Origin: Isochrysis galbana
Taxonomy: Eukaryota > Haptophyta > Isochrysidales > Isochrysidaceae
Reading direction: 5' to 3'
Assembly: GCA_018136815.1 (NCBI GenBank)
Contig: CM030945.1
Coordinates: 161,811 to 225,810 of the forward strand
DNA: 64,000 nt
Each line of letters opens with the position of its first letter. The first letter of the stretch is position 1. This document shows positions 21,281-30,359 of the stretch, piece after piece. The position numbers were made by a program, and so were the translations under genes. Under the pieces are notes generated by a model. That model did no database searches and was not told the DNA's origin. It saw only the letters and a list, made by a program, of their open reading frames with translations.

Positions 21281-21399
21281 AGACGAGGCCGCGCGCGCGC
21301 ACCGCGAAGAGCTGCCCGGTAGCGCCCCACTGCGCGTGCGCGCTTCCCCCCCCCTCCCACCGCTCGCGCGAGGGTCAATCTGACAGAATGCGCGCGGCG

Positions 21400-21545
21400 G
21401 CGCGCGCGCTTTCTTCTCTCGCCCCGCGCGCGCTTTCTTCTCTCGCCCCGCGCGCGCTTTCTTCTCTCGCCCCGCGCGCGCTTCTTCCTTTCCACCGCGC
21501 GGACTCTTCCTTTCCACCGCGCGGACTCTTCCTTTCCACCGCCCC
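21400..21545. repeat. Two short tandem repeats (24 bp and 22 bp)
   Basis: GCGCGCTTTCTTCTCTCGCC repeats about three times at 21405-21485. GGACTCTTCCTTTCCACCGC then repeats about three times at 21488-21545, immediately before the satellite array. Confidence 0.8.
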
Positions 21546-22136
21546 TCACGCGGAAAGTTGTCAGATTAGCCCTCCCCCCCCAAGCTATGGGTTTTTTTAA
21601 TGGACGAAATCTGACACCTTTCCGCGTGAGGGGGTAGGGGGGGAAACCAACAACTTTCTGGAGGCGGTGCACGACTTGGCGGGGTAGGCTGCTCGGCCGA
21701 CGTGCATTCCCCAGAAAGTTGTTGTTTTCCCCCCCTACCCCCTCACGCGGAAAGTTGTCAGATTAGCCCTCCCCCCCAAGCTATGGGTTTTTTTAATGGA
21801 TGAAATCTGACACCTTTCCGCGTGAGGGGGTAGGGGGGGAAACCAACAACTTTCTGGAGGCGGTGCACGACTTGGCGGGGTAGGCTGCTCGGCCGGCGTG
21901 CCTTCCCCAGAAAGTTGTTGTTTTCCCCCCCTACCCCCTCACGCGGAAAGTTGTCAGATTAGCCCTCCCCCCCCCAAGCTATGGGTTTTTTTAATGGACG
22001 AAATCTGACACCTTTCCGCGTGAGGGGGTAGGGGGGGAAACCAACAACTTTCTGGAGGCGGTGCACGACTTGGCGGGGTAGGCTGCTCGGCCGACGTGCA
22101 TTCCCCAGAAAGTTGTTGTTTTCCCCCCCTACCCCC
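21543..22136. repeat. ~197-bp palindromic satellite array, left part
   Basis: CCTCACGCGGAAAGTTGTCA starts units at 21544, 21741 and 21937, a spacing of 196-197 bp. Each unit holds two inverted repeats. A 32-bp pair has arms running from CCCTACCCCC to GTCAGATT, with one mismatch. A 13-bp pair is AACAACTTTCTGG / CCAGAAAGTTGTT. The array stops at 22136 where a LINE is inserted and resumes in register at 24409. Confidence 0.92.
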
Positions 22137-22159
22137 AACTAACTTTATAGTTGGTCGCC

Positions 22160-22960
22160 ATGGAGCGCGCCGCCGCTCCCCACCTCTCCTTCGGGCCCCC
22201 CGCCGCGGGCGCCCCCCCAGTACCCATGGAGCTGTCGCTGGCGAAGCGACCGCGTCCGCCCGCAGAGGCCGAGCAGGTGAGCGCGACCCCGGTCGCGCCG
22301 CACGGCCCGTGGCCCCGGCCACACCCAACAAGGCAGCCATGCTGGCTCACCCCATGGTGGGCCACAGGCTGTAGAGCACAAAGAGCCAGCACCAAACAAG
22401 AAGAGCCACACATCCACTGGGCATGCCTTATGGCAGAGGCCTCTCCCACCCCGGGGACGGCCGCGCTGCCTCGGCAGCGCGACCCGAGACCGGGTGGCCC
22501 TTATGGGCACAACACCAGCAGCAGGATCAACATGAATCAGAAGACAGACCCAGCAGCACAACAACTCACAACCTCACCCATGAACACGAACCATGATGCG
22601 CCCTTGGACGCATGCCATCTCTCCCTGCCAATCACACCATCGGACCAAGCCACAGCCTCACCAACCCCGCTCGTCCCTGCCGCTCAGGAGCCACTCTCAG
22701 ACGGAGAGCAAGGCAACTTCGAGTCAGACGCCAACTTCGAGCTATCCTTCCACCAAGAGGGGGACTACACCTTCTTGGACGCCACCGTCTACGCTGCGAT
22801 TGTAGAGCTCCTTCTGGAGCTCGAAGGAGTAGACCCGGAGCCGGACTTTTGGGCCCGCTCCATCCGCGGGCCATGGCACATAGCCGTGAACGAGGACTGC
22901 GTACAACAATTCAAGGAGCGCTACGGCGACATCACTACGCTTCGCATCAATCAGGGATGA
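22160..22960 (+). CDS. LINE ORF1-like protein, truncated
   Basis: Starts MERAAAPHLSFGPPAAG; a Pro-rich, Gln-rich N-terminal half is followed by an acidic conserved block: SDANFELSFHQEGDYTFLDA, VYAAIVELLLELEGVDPEPD and ARSIRGPWHIAVNEDCVQQF. The last block is about 90% identical to the product at 25.3-26.1 kb. The family is not one I can name; its role as ORF1 rests on position 5' of ORF2. It ends at a stop just after the deletion junction. Confidence 0.65.
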   Translation: MERAAAPHLSFGPPAAGAPPVPMELSLAKRPRPPAEAEQVSATPVAPHGPWPRPHPTRQPCWLTPWWATGCRAQRASTKQEEPHIHWACLMAEASPTPGTAALPRQRDPRPGGPYGHNTSSRINMNQKTDPAAQQLTTSPMNTNHDAPLDACHLSLPITPSDQATASPTPLVPAAQEPLSDGEQGNFESDANFELSFHQEGDYTFLDATVYAAIVELLLELEGVDPEPDFWARSIRGPWHIAVNEDCVQQFKERYGDITTLRINQG

Positions 22961-22985
22961 AGTCGTAAGCTACGCGACACGGCTG

Positions 22986-24068
22986 TTGGAGCGAGCGAAA
23001 GAGCGCCCCCCCCCCAAAAACACTAAAGGAGAAGAGCCGCACGTAGATAGCACCCAGACGCAAGAACCAAGGGACACGACACTGCCCAGTGAAATTAAAG
23101 TCTCGGAAGACGAAAAATTTATCAGTAAATTTAACAACATCTGGATACACACCGACACCGACTACCTAGGAGAGGTAGCCGGCACCGGGGAAGTAGTGGA
23201 AGCCGAGGAAACCCAATATTACCACCCACCAGCAAAATGGGAAGGCGGGTATAAAGGCCCGAGATTCATGGAATACCCGCTGGCGGACGAATATGCCATA
23301 CGCAAAGGAAGGGTCGCTCTTGACGCAATCACCGTCTCCGACATCGCCAAAGAAGTGATTAAAACAAACCGAAAACACGCCCCGCAAGCGGCGAAGACCG
23401 CGTGGGAGAATAGACTGAACATCACGAAAGACGAATGGAAACATATAGCTCGACTCTACACAATGCCGCTACTAAAGCACACGGATAAACATCTACACTT
23501 CAAACATATTACCCACCGAAGGATCGGCACTAGAAACAGATTCCCGGATAGCCTGACAAACAAATGCAGACTATGCCACGTCCACCAAGAAAGATCGTGT
23601 CATCTAGCATGGTGCCCTGCGATTAAAACAATATTCGAAACTATAGACGCTCTTGCAAGGCATACGCCTCCTCCCAAAAGATCGCGTGTACAGATAGCGA
23701 AGGACAGACTCTTTGCATACCCCGGTACGACCACCCCCGACAGCCTTAAAGCGCTCTATATAATTGCATGGAAATACATTATAAAAGACTTCTATAGAGT
23801 AGACTACGAGGCATACAGTTTCCATTACATACCAGTCCTTGAATCCACGCTAACGAGGTTTGCCACCCTGGTACGAGGCAATACCGTGTCGGACCCCCGA
23901 AACTCCATGCGAACATATAAGGCCGCTCAGGGGAGAAAACCTAAGATCAAAAAAACGACGGAACTCAGCACCCCCATGTTTATCGAAGACAAGAAAGGCA
24001 GGCTACAACTCAGTAAGGAATTCGGCCTCGTAGCGAAAGCTCTCGGATTAGACGAGAGACTCGCATAA
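22986..24068 (+). pseudogene. LINE ORF2 C-terminal fragment with zinc motif
   Basis: A frame of 360 codons contains MEYPLADEYAIRKGRVALDA, WKHIARLYTMPLLKHTDKH, HITHRRIGTRNRFPD, then CRLC...HLAWC, and ends LVAKALGLDERLA. The Cys/His cluster is laid out like the module that follows the reverse transcriptase in many non-LTR elements. No RT (YADD-type) or endonuclease motif is present, so it is a remnant despite the open frame. Confidence 0.7.
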
Positions 24069-24408
24069 CGCGACGCGTCACCACGCTCTGACAGATAATT
24101 CGGATGGGCGGTTAGCCACAACTCGAAAGCACTGAGTGATCGCCCGCGTGCATTCGTATAACGACACCCTGCAACACTTTCTGTATAGACAGGTCACTCA
24201 ACGGAACAGGAGGAAGGAGAGAACTTGCTGTTGGGGATAGGTGCACCCCGCTTGGCTCGAACCCCCCGCACGACCCGGGCCCCTAAGTAGAGCACGAGGG
24301 GAGTTGCCGCAAGGCAGGGAGTGGGGGAGTGGGAAGAGAAAGGGCGTGGCTTCGAGAGCGTCTTCCAGTGCCACGAGTGAGGCGAGAATATTAAAATGTT
24401 TTTTTTTT

Positions 24409-24907
24409 CCCTACCCCCTCACGCGGAAAGTTGTCAGATTAGCCCTCCCCCCCCAAGCTATGGTTTTTTTTAATGGACGAAATCTGACACCTTTCCGCGT
24501 GAGGGGGTAGGGGGGGAAACCAACAACTTTCTGGAGGCGGTGCACGACTTGGCGGGGTAGGCTGCTCGGCCGGCGTGCCTTCCCCAGAAAGTTGTTGTTT
24601 TCCCCCCCTACCCCCTCACGCGGAAAGTTGTCAGATTAGCCCTCCCCCCCAAGCTATGGGTTTTTTTTTAATGGACGAAATCTGACACCTTTCCGCGTGA
24701 GGGGGTAGGGGGGGAAACCAACAACTTTCTGGAGGCGGTGCACGACTTGGCGGGGTAGGCTGCTCGGCCGGCGTGCCTTCCCCAGAAAGTTGTTGTTTTC
24801 CCCCCCTACCCCCTCACGCGGAAAGTTGTCAGATTAGCCCTCCCCCCCCCAAGCTATGGGTTTTTTTTGATGGACGAAATCTGACACCTTTCCGCGTGAG
24901 GGGGTAG
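24409..24907. repeat. ~197-bp palindromic satellite array, right part
   Basis: Units start at 24417, 24614 and 24812 (197-198 bp). The last is cut at GTGAGGGGGTAG by the next hairpin-family element. Together with 21543-22136 the array held at least six units before the LINE arrived. Confidence 0.9.
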
Positions 24908-26125
24908 AAAACTATTGTTATAGTTTTAGCGATGGAGCGCGCGCCGACCGCTCCCCTCTCCCAGCCCCCCGCCGCCACGACGCCCCAACGGGGCCGCCCC
25001 AAACCGCCGGAGCCAAAGCGCTCGCAGGCCTCTGCCCCACCAGACACCGACGTCGACATGGCTCCGCCACCCTCGCCTCCTCACCAGCCCCAGAAGCAGG
25101 GAACAGGCCGTGCCCTGTTCCCTGCAGAGCAACAGAGCCAGCAACTGGCTCAGCCGCCCAGCTCCACCGTCTCGCCACCCAATCAAGGACTCCCCATGGT
25201 GGGTGGCAGCATTGCTGCCACCCCCATGGCGGTAACTCCTACCAGCAGTGCACCCCTCGGGGGCGGGCACTTGACACAACAATCAATCCTTGGAGCTTTT
25301 GCTCCCGCCAGCGGGTGGAGTAGGCCGCCTTGGACACAAATGTGCCCGAGCCACCTTCCAGTTTCATACGCTCTCGGTTGCCCTTAAGAAAGGTGAGGCC
25401 TACTTTCTCGACCGCCTTAATGAGGTTGCTCAGTGTGATTTGTTTTGCTTGCGCTAAGCCGTCGGCTTCGACGACCAAGTGGGCTGCAACATCTTGAAGA
25501 GCATTATATAGTGATTTGCGCGAGGATGAGCCTCTTTTGTTGAACTTTTCCTCTATCGAGTCGACCTTGATTCGGACTTTGATGTCTGTCTGAAGCACGC
25601 GGAGGGTGGTAAGTTCGCCATATCGCTCTTGGAATTGTTGCGCACAGTCTTCGTTGACTGCTATGTGCCAGGGGCCTTTAATCGACCGGGCCCAGAAGTC
25701 CGGTTCAGGATCGACTCCTTCGAGCTCTAAGAGGAGCTCGACTATGGCGGCGTACACCGACGCGTCTTGGAATGTGTAGTCGCCCTCCTGATGGAAGGAA
25801 AGTTCGTAGTTTGCATCTGTGTCTACGCTTTCTTGTTCATCTTCTGATTGGGGTTCCTGTGCGGGGCATGGCGAGTCGGGTGTAAGTGTGTAGTTCGTCG
25901 GCTTGCGGATGCGTGGTGCGTTGGCGTGTGCGTGCTCCCGACCTTCCCCTAGGGGGGTCTCGTGTGTGCTGTCCTTGGTCTGGGGGAGTTGCTGTGGCTT
26001 GTTGTGGTGCGTATCTGTTGTAGTGTGAGATTTGTGCCCATAAGGGCCACCCGGTCTCGGGCCGCGCCGCCGAGGCGGCGCGGCCGTCACCAGGGTGAGT
26101 GAGGCCTCTGCCATGAGGCATGCAC
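24908..26125 (+). mobile_element. Rearranged LINE 5' half: head-to-head ORF1 segments
   Basis: The plus strand starts with the hairpin AAAACTAT-TGTT-ATAGTTTT and an ATG at 24932 (MERAPTAPLSQPPAATTPQR), continuing to about 25320. From there to 26125 homologous ORF1 sequence lies on the opposite strand. Such 5' inversions arise from twin priming in LINE retrotransposition, but a 3' end and TSD for this copy were not found, so rearrangement of two copies is also possible. Confidence 0.65.
25239..26114 (-). CDS. LINE ORF1-like segment, inverted
   Basis: The frame MAEASLTLVTAAPPRRRGPR continues with an acidic block (SFHQEGDYTFQDASVYAAIV, VDPEPDFWARSIKGPWHIAV) and beyond it DIKVRIKVDSIEEKFNKRGS and LYNALQDVAAHLVVEADGLA. 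The last part shows how ORF1 continues past the deletion in the 22 kb copy. It is open over 290 codons but lacks the true N-terminus. Confidence 0.6.
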   Translation of the reverse strand: MAEASLTLVTAAPPRRRGPRPGGPYGHKSHTTTDTHHNKPQQLPQTKDSTHETPLGEGREHAHANAPRIRKPTNYTLTPDSPCPAQEPQSEDEQESVDTDANYELSFHQEGDYTFQDASVYAAIVELLLELEGVDPEPDFWARSIKGPWHIAVNEDCAQQFQERYGELTTLRVLQTDIKVRIKVDSIEEKFNKRGSSSRKSLYNALQDVAAHLVVEADGLAQAKQITLSNLIKAVEKVGLTFLKGNRERMKLEGGSGTFVSKAAYSTRWREQKLQGLIVVSSARPRGVHCW

Positions 26126-26464
26126 GACATCACGAACAATATCAAGGATGAATTCAGAACGTTCTTCGAACGCTGTAAATTCGCAATGGTGGAATTCAAG
26201 TTGCCCGACAACTGGCAAAATACTGTACTAACATTCACGTTGAATCCTAATGAAATGAAACTGCACCAAACAACAATAAGAAGAGGCAACTCATCAGATA
26301 ATCAAGACGAATATGCAGTCTTGATTGGGCAATTCACAGGTTTCGCACTCGGGTTGAAGAATAACGAGCTTAAATACACTCATACACGCAATCTCGTTGA
26401 CTTCAAATGGAATGGCCTAGTGATGACATTCACACCATCGACGATCTTCGCCGCTACCGCGTGA
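26120..26464 (+). CDS. Hypothetical AT-richer ORF
   Basis: A 114-residue frame starts MHDITNNIKDEFRTFFERCK and includes NWQNTVLTFTLNPNEMKL and YAVLIGQFTGFALGLKNNEL. Its base composition is clearly more AT-rich than neighbouring exons, and the amino acid pattern (Asn, Lys, Phe-rich) looks foreign. It is compact and intronless. No family recognised; possibly virus-derived given the next two ORFs. Confidence 0.45.
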   Translation: MHDITNNIKDEFRTFFERCKFAMVEFKLPDNWQNTVLTFTLNPNEMKLHQTTIRRGNSSDNQDEYAVLIGQFTGFALGLKNNELKYTHTRNLVDFKWNGLVMTFTPSTIFAATA

Positions 26465-26727
26465 CAAACGTTGAAACCCGTAACGAAACGCACAGACACG
26501 GAATACAAACACAAACACGATGTTACGAGGCCTTAAGGACGCGCGGCGTCTTCCTCCTAGCTCACGAGCGGCCAGGTGGCGGTGCGCCGCGCCAGGAGAG
26601 AGGGAGGCGGCGGCGGCCAAGCAGCCATCCGCGTCAAAAAATCAAGCGCCCCCCCCCCCGAAAAAAAATAAAAAGCACCCCAAAAACAAAAGGCGCTCCC
26701 GTGTGCGTGCGAGCCTAAATTGTAACA

Positions 26728-27183
26728 ATGGGGAACGCCCCCGGGCGCGTCGATAGGAATGGCTTTGGAACGGGAAAGTACGAGGTGAACCTCCAGGACC
26801 CCAAGCAGGCATCTGCGAGGATGGGGTGCAAAATGACTATCTTTTCCGAGCCCCACTCCAAAGGCGTGAGCTCGACCATACACGGCCCGTCGGTAGACGA
26901 CCCGCAAGCACAAGACAAGCGCCGTGAAGAAGTCGACCTGAAGGCGATCGGGTGGACGCACCCGGTGCGCTCGCTCCACGTCGAGTGCAGTGCGGACTCG
27001 GTGGAAACACCAACACAGCTGGCCCTCCGCTTCATCTTCGACAAAGTAATGCTGACCGCCTTGTTGGTCACGCTTGGGGTCGTCGCCGCGCTCGTGGCGG
27101 TGGTCGTCTTTGTCATCAGGACCGTGACCAAGCGATTATCCACAGCGAATGCAAACTCAGGAGACTCCCCCTCCCCCCCATGA
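26728..27183 (+). CDS. Membrane protein with MGN N-terminus (virus-like)
   Basis: A 151-residue intronless frame. It starts MGNAPGRVDRNG, matching the N-myristoylation pattern (Gly2, small residue at position 6 less ideal). One transmembrane helix lies near residues 110-132 (MLTALLVTLGVVAALVAVVV), followed by a short basic/Ser tail. Myristoylated ectodomain plus C-terminal helix is a layout seen in membrane proteins of large DNA viruses; I cannot name the family. Its stop overlaps the next start as ATGA. Confidence 0.5.
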   Translation: MGNAPGRVDRNGFGTGKYEVNLQDPKQASARMGCKMTIFSEPHSKGVSSTIHGPSVDDPQAQDKRREEVDLKAIGWTHPVRSLHVECSADSVETPTQLALRFIFDKVMLTALLVTLGVVAALVAVVVFVIRTVTKRLSTANANSGDSPSPP

Positions 27184-27572
27184 GTCAAGCGCATCGCGTT
27201 TGTTTCGAACCGCGACTTTTGATTGCCCTTGCGATGGTCGTCGCCACCGTGGTCGCCGCCACCGTCGTGGCGTTGGTACTCACGAAGAAGCAGCCAGACA
27301 GATGCAAGGATGTGGATGGAGAGTGTGCAAACGATGGAGACTGTTGTCACGATCTCGTGTGTTCCGACCAAAAGTGCCGTACCGTCACACCGTGTGTCGA
27401 GAAAAGGGGGGGGGGGTGCAGTTATGGCAACGAGTGCTGTGAAGGACTTGAGTGCAATGACGAGGGAGTGTGTGAGACGCCATGCCGCGAGCCAGGGTCG
27501 GTGTGCCAAAGTAACTCGGAGTGCTGTGGTGAATACACGTGTCATAGTGGTACCTGCAGATCTGATGACTGA
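27180..27572 (+). CDS. Type II membrane protein with three Cys-rich repeats
   Basis: The ATG at 27180 overlaps the upstream TGA by the four-base ATGA. The 130-residue product has an N-terminal helix (LLIALAMVVATVVAATVVAL, residues ~12-33). Three Cys repeats of about 30 residues follow: CKDVDGECANDGDCCHDLVC, CSYGNECCEGLECNDEGVC and CREPGSVCQSNSECCGEYTC. The CxxxxxxCxxxxxCC pattern is knottin/dickkopf-like. The overlapping pair suggests a compact, non-host transcription style. No toxin assignment is made. Confidence 0.5.
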   Translation: MSQAHRVCFEPRLLIALAMVVATVVAATVVALVLTKKQPDRCKDVDGECANDGDCCHDLVCSDQKCRTVTPCVEKRGGGCSYGNECCEGLECNDEGVCETPCREPGSVCQSNSECCGEYTCHSGTCRSDD

Positions 27573-27610
27573 TTGGCTAGATGCGTGACGAACGTCACGA
27601 CTCATATCGA

Positions 27611-27651
27611 GTATTGGGAAACGAGGGGTACCAAATGAAGGCAAACGACCT
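27611..27651 (+). repeat. 41-bp exact repeat, copy 1
   Basis: Starts GTATTGGGAAACGAGGGGTA and ends GGCAAACGACCT. Identical 41 bases occur at 50375-50415. Its central ACCAAATGAAGGCAA is the reverse complement of the TTGCCTTCATTTGGT core at 20846-20860 and 49541-49555. Confidence 0.9.
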
Positions 27652-27830
27652 TGGGCACCAGGAACCAGGAACCTTCACGCGTGTCAAGCACTACATCGAC
27701 CAAACCATAGGCCCTTGCGATACAGCGTACGCTCTCCTCGGTTGGCTTTTAGATTCGAATTACTCAGCCTCGCGAGAACGGGGCTGAGTCTCTTCTCTCG
27801 CTTCTTCCGACTTTGTCGTGGGTGGGTGGT

Positions 27831-28060
27831 GGCAATTACACCACTTCTAGTCGCACCTAGCCTAGCCTCACTGTGAATGTGCCGTTTAATAGTAACGAGC
27901 GTTCACAAGTAGGCGGCGGCAAGGAGGACTGATTTTGTGCTCTCCCTCCCTCCCATACCCATTCAGCTGAGCGTGTAGGCCTTTAAGGCATTAAGATTCC
28001 TTTAAGGCAATTACATCACTTCCAGTCGCAGCCTAGCCTCACTGCGAACGTGACTATCGA
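27831..28060. repeat. ~55-bp direct repeat pair
   Basis: GGCAATTACACCACTTCTAG at 27831 recurs as GGCAATTACATCACTTCCAG at 28006, both continuing through CTAGCCTCACTG. Spacing is 175 bp. It may mark a local duplication in the upstream region of the methyltransferase gene. Confidence 0.8.
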
Positions 28061-28292
28061 TATCACTATAAAACAAAACATGATCAACAACAACTTCTTC
28101 CGCGATTCGCGAGGCATCGCTGTCCGTCCGTCCGCCCGCCCCCTTCCCTCCTCCCCCCGTCACCACGTGCCCCGTCCCGCTGCCGCGGCCCCCGTAGCCT
28201 CTGGTCCACTTGGCCCACGAGAAAGCCCCCCCCCCCCCCCCCCCCCCCACTCCCCCTTCTCTGTCTTGCTCTACAGCCTCTTCCCCCTCAGC

Positions 28293-29705
28293 ATGCTGCC
28301 CTCGGCACACCCTCGAGGGAGCGCTGCCTCGCTCGCGCTCACCAGCCAGCCTGGGGAGTGGAGCCTGTGGAGCTTTAAGGAGGGTCCGTACGCTGGCTTC
28401 GATCGCTCTCTCTGCCGATGGCTCAAAATGACACCCCCGCGTCTGATGGGGCTACGCACACCGTGGAACGGCTCGGTGTGCCTGCGCCAGCCAGGGGACT
28501 TCCTCTCCGACCGCCTTGCAGAGAAGGGATGGTGGCCAGAGTGCACGGACCTGCCCAAGCTTTACGCGCTAGGAAAGAAGGGGGCACGGCAGCCGGAGCG
28601 AGCCGCCATCCTCGACGTTGGGATGAACCTGGGCGCGTGCACCAGCCACCTGCTCCTCACAACAGACGCACAGGCACGCGCTGCTTCATGCCTTTCGGGG
28701 CCTGGAGCTTCCATTGCGGCTCGGACGGTGAAGCACGCAAAAGCCATCAACGCACATTTCAGCCGGGCGGAGCATGCGGCTCGGATAAGGGCTGCTGTGA
28801 CGTGCGCCATTCCCCCGCTCACGCAAAGCCGCCGACCCGGCACAGGTATTGTCCTTCGAACCAGGTGCCATGAACCTCGCGCACGCGACCTCCTCCATAC
28901 TTTCCATTGCGACAGAGCATCCAGAAGTCCGCTCCCGCGCGTTTGTCTTCCCGATCGGTTTGGGCAACAACAGTATGTCGTTTTGGCTTCATCCCGCAAA
29001 GGGCAACGCGGGCCACTCCGTGATTAGAAAGTAGGGATTCAATTGCCCTCACTCCCACTAGCACGACTCTCATTCACTCTCATGGATACGTCACCGAGCG
29101 CGGACAGGATGCAAGCCTTGCTATCGTGCTCCTCAGCTTCTACCCCGGAGTCCACCCAGCCTGGGTTTGACCCCGACAGCCCAGTGACCTCCTCGCACGT
29201 CAGATCTTCCGATGTAGATGAACGGCTCAGGGAATTCGACAAAGGGCGATTTGGCGCGCCCGAGCGGGTATGGGTGAGGGAAGGTGACCGTGTTTTGTGG
29301 CCAGCTGAATTTCGTGCCAGGCTTGGCACGAGGCCACTCTCTAATACAAAAGGAGGCGACGGGGATACCAGCAAGGCTGGCATTGCACGGCATGCGGCAG
29401 ACACACCCCCTCTCTTCGCCGTCATGAAGCTGGACGTGGAGGGCTTCGAGTGCAACACCGTGCGTGGCATGAGTGCTCTACTCTCTGCAGGAGCGGTGCG
29501 CACCATCAAGACTGAGGTCTTTGACAACGCGCTGCGCGCTCAGGTGATACTAAGCGATTCAGGGCCTCGCCCGGAGCTCTTGCTTGGGCAACATCTTGAC
29601 GCTGCTGCAACGCTGGCCCCAATAGCAGCTTGTTGCTTGTTACGCTTGCCTTCGGCCTGCCTCATCATGTGCGGCGTGCGCACTTACTTTCACCCGAGCT
29701 GGTGA
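28293..29705 (+). CDS. FkbM-type (Methyltransf_21) methyltransferase
   Basis: Exons 28293-28673, 28846-29030 and 29204-29543 keep one frame; a last segment to the stop at 29705 is uncertain. The SAM-binding motif is AAILDVGMNLGACTSHLLL, then VLSFEPGAMNLAHA, and the late motif FAVMKLDVEGFECNTVRGM, in the order typical of FkbM enzymes that O-methylate sugars or other acceptors. Intron 1 has a GC donor (CAG|GCACGC). ATG 28293 is preceded in frame by ATG 28080; the intervening sequence is Pro-rich with a hydrophobic stretch (FSVLLYSLFPLSML) that could be a signal anchor. The substrate is unknown. Confidence 0.75.
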
Positions 29706-30087
29706 AAGTCTCTGAGTCGACTCACCATGTGACTGTTTCGCTAGGGGTGCTCTGGAATCGAACTACAGCGCTTGCTTACCACTTTCGGATTCTTCCTTTT
29801 TCGTTCCTTCGTTGCCCTAGAGCATACTGGCTGCATTGCTTCCACGCAACCTCCGTCTACCAAATCTCCCCCAGGGAATAGCACCTACCGACGACTGCTA
29901 GCTCCCATCTCACCTAACTTTCTCTACGGTGCCGCAAATCGTCCGTACAGCTTGTACGCACTGCACTGCAGGCCAGGGGCGCTTGTTGGCTCATCAAACC
30001 AAAGACGTCCACGATCCACGGCAATCAAACCCAAGACGTCTTCGGTGATCAATAGCCTATAGGTCTACAAACGTACGCAAAATAACC

Positions 30088-30288
30088 ATGAACGACCCAC
30101 CCGTACTCGCACGCCGGCCTCTACCGTGGATATTCGCCGCCCTATTGTTGTGCCTCCATGGTCCTTTGTTTGCCGTTGGCTGCTGCTTCCTAGCGCAACC
30201 ATTTAATGGTATGCGTGAGTCATCGACTTTTCTCCACCTTCCATATTCCGTCGTCTACCGCCGCACGAGGTACGTACGCACGGGCTGA
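30088..30288 (+). CDS. Small hydrophobic ORF, unknown
   Basis: A frame of 66 codons with a good start context (ACCATGA) and one signal-like helix (WIFAALLLCLHGPLFAVGCC). It could be the first exon of a secreted protein or chance. No downstream exon identified. Confidence 0.25.
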   Translation: MNDPPVLARRPLPWIFAALLLCLHGPLFAVGCCFLAQPFNGMRESSTFLHLPYSVVYRRTRYVRTG

Positions 30289-30359
30289 GGCACACCGATT
30301 CCAGTTACGTGCTATGCATTAGTGTACCAAACAGGACGTATAAGAAGACCTAAAAACCT

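Larger units (their letters stand above)
22137..24408 (+). mobile_element. Internally deleted LINE inserted in the satellite array
   Basis: CCCTACCCCC is duplicated at 22127-22136 and 24409-24418, and the satellite continues in register. The 5' end is a hairpin (AACTA-ACTTTA-TAGTT, extended by flanking C and G), then GGTCGCCATGGAGCGC. The 3' end is GAGGCGAGAATATTAAAATG followed by a T-run. ORF1 sequence is joined near 22955 to the C-terminal part of ORF2, so the RT is lost. Confidence 0.88.

Noticed and set aside
22986-24068. Functional LINE reverse transcriptase
   Set aside because: No RT or endonuclease motif; only the segment downstream of RT with the Cys/His cluster is present.
21543-24931. 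Satellite arrays read as tandem 5' promoter monomers of the LINE, as in mouse L1
   Set aside because: The array resumes in register after the LINE with a 10-bp TSD, and the TSD-bounded relative at 18911 begins directly at the hairpin without monomers.
27180-27572. Cys-rich repeats as a secreted toxin
   Set aside because: The only evidence is cysteine spacing shared by many extracellular modules; there is an N-terminal membrane anchor and no family match.
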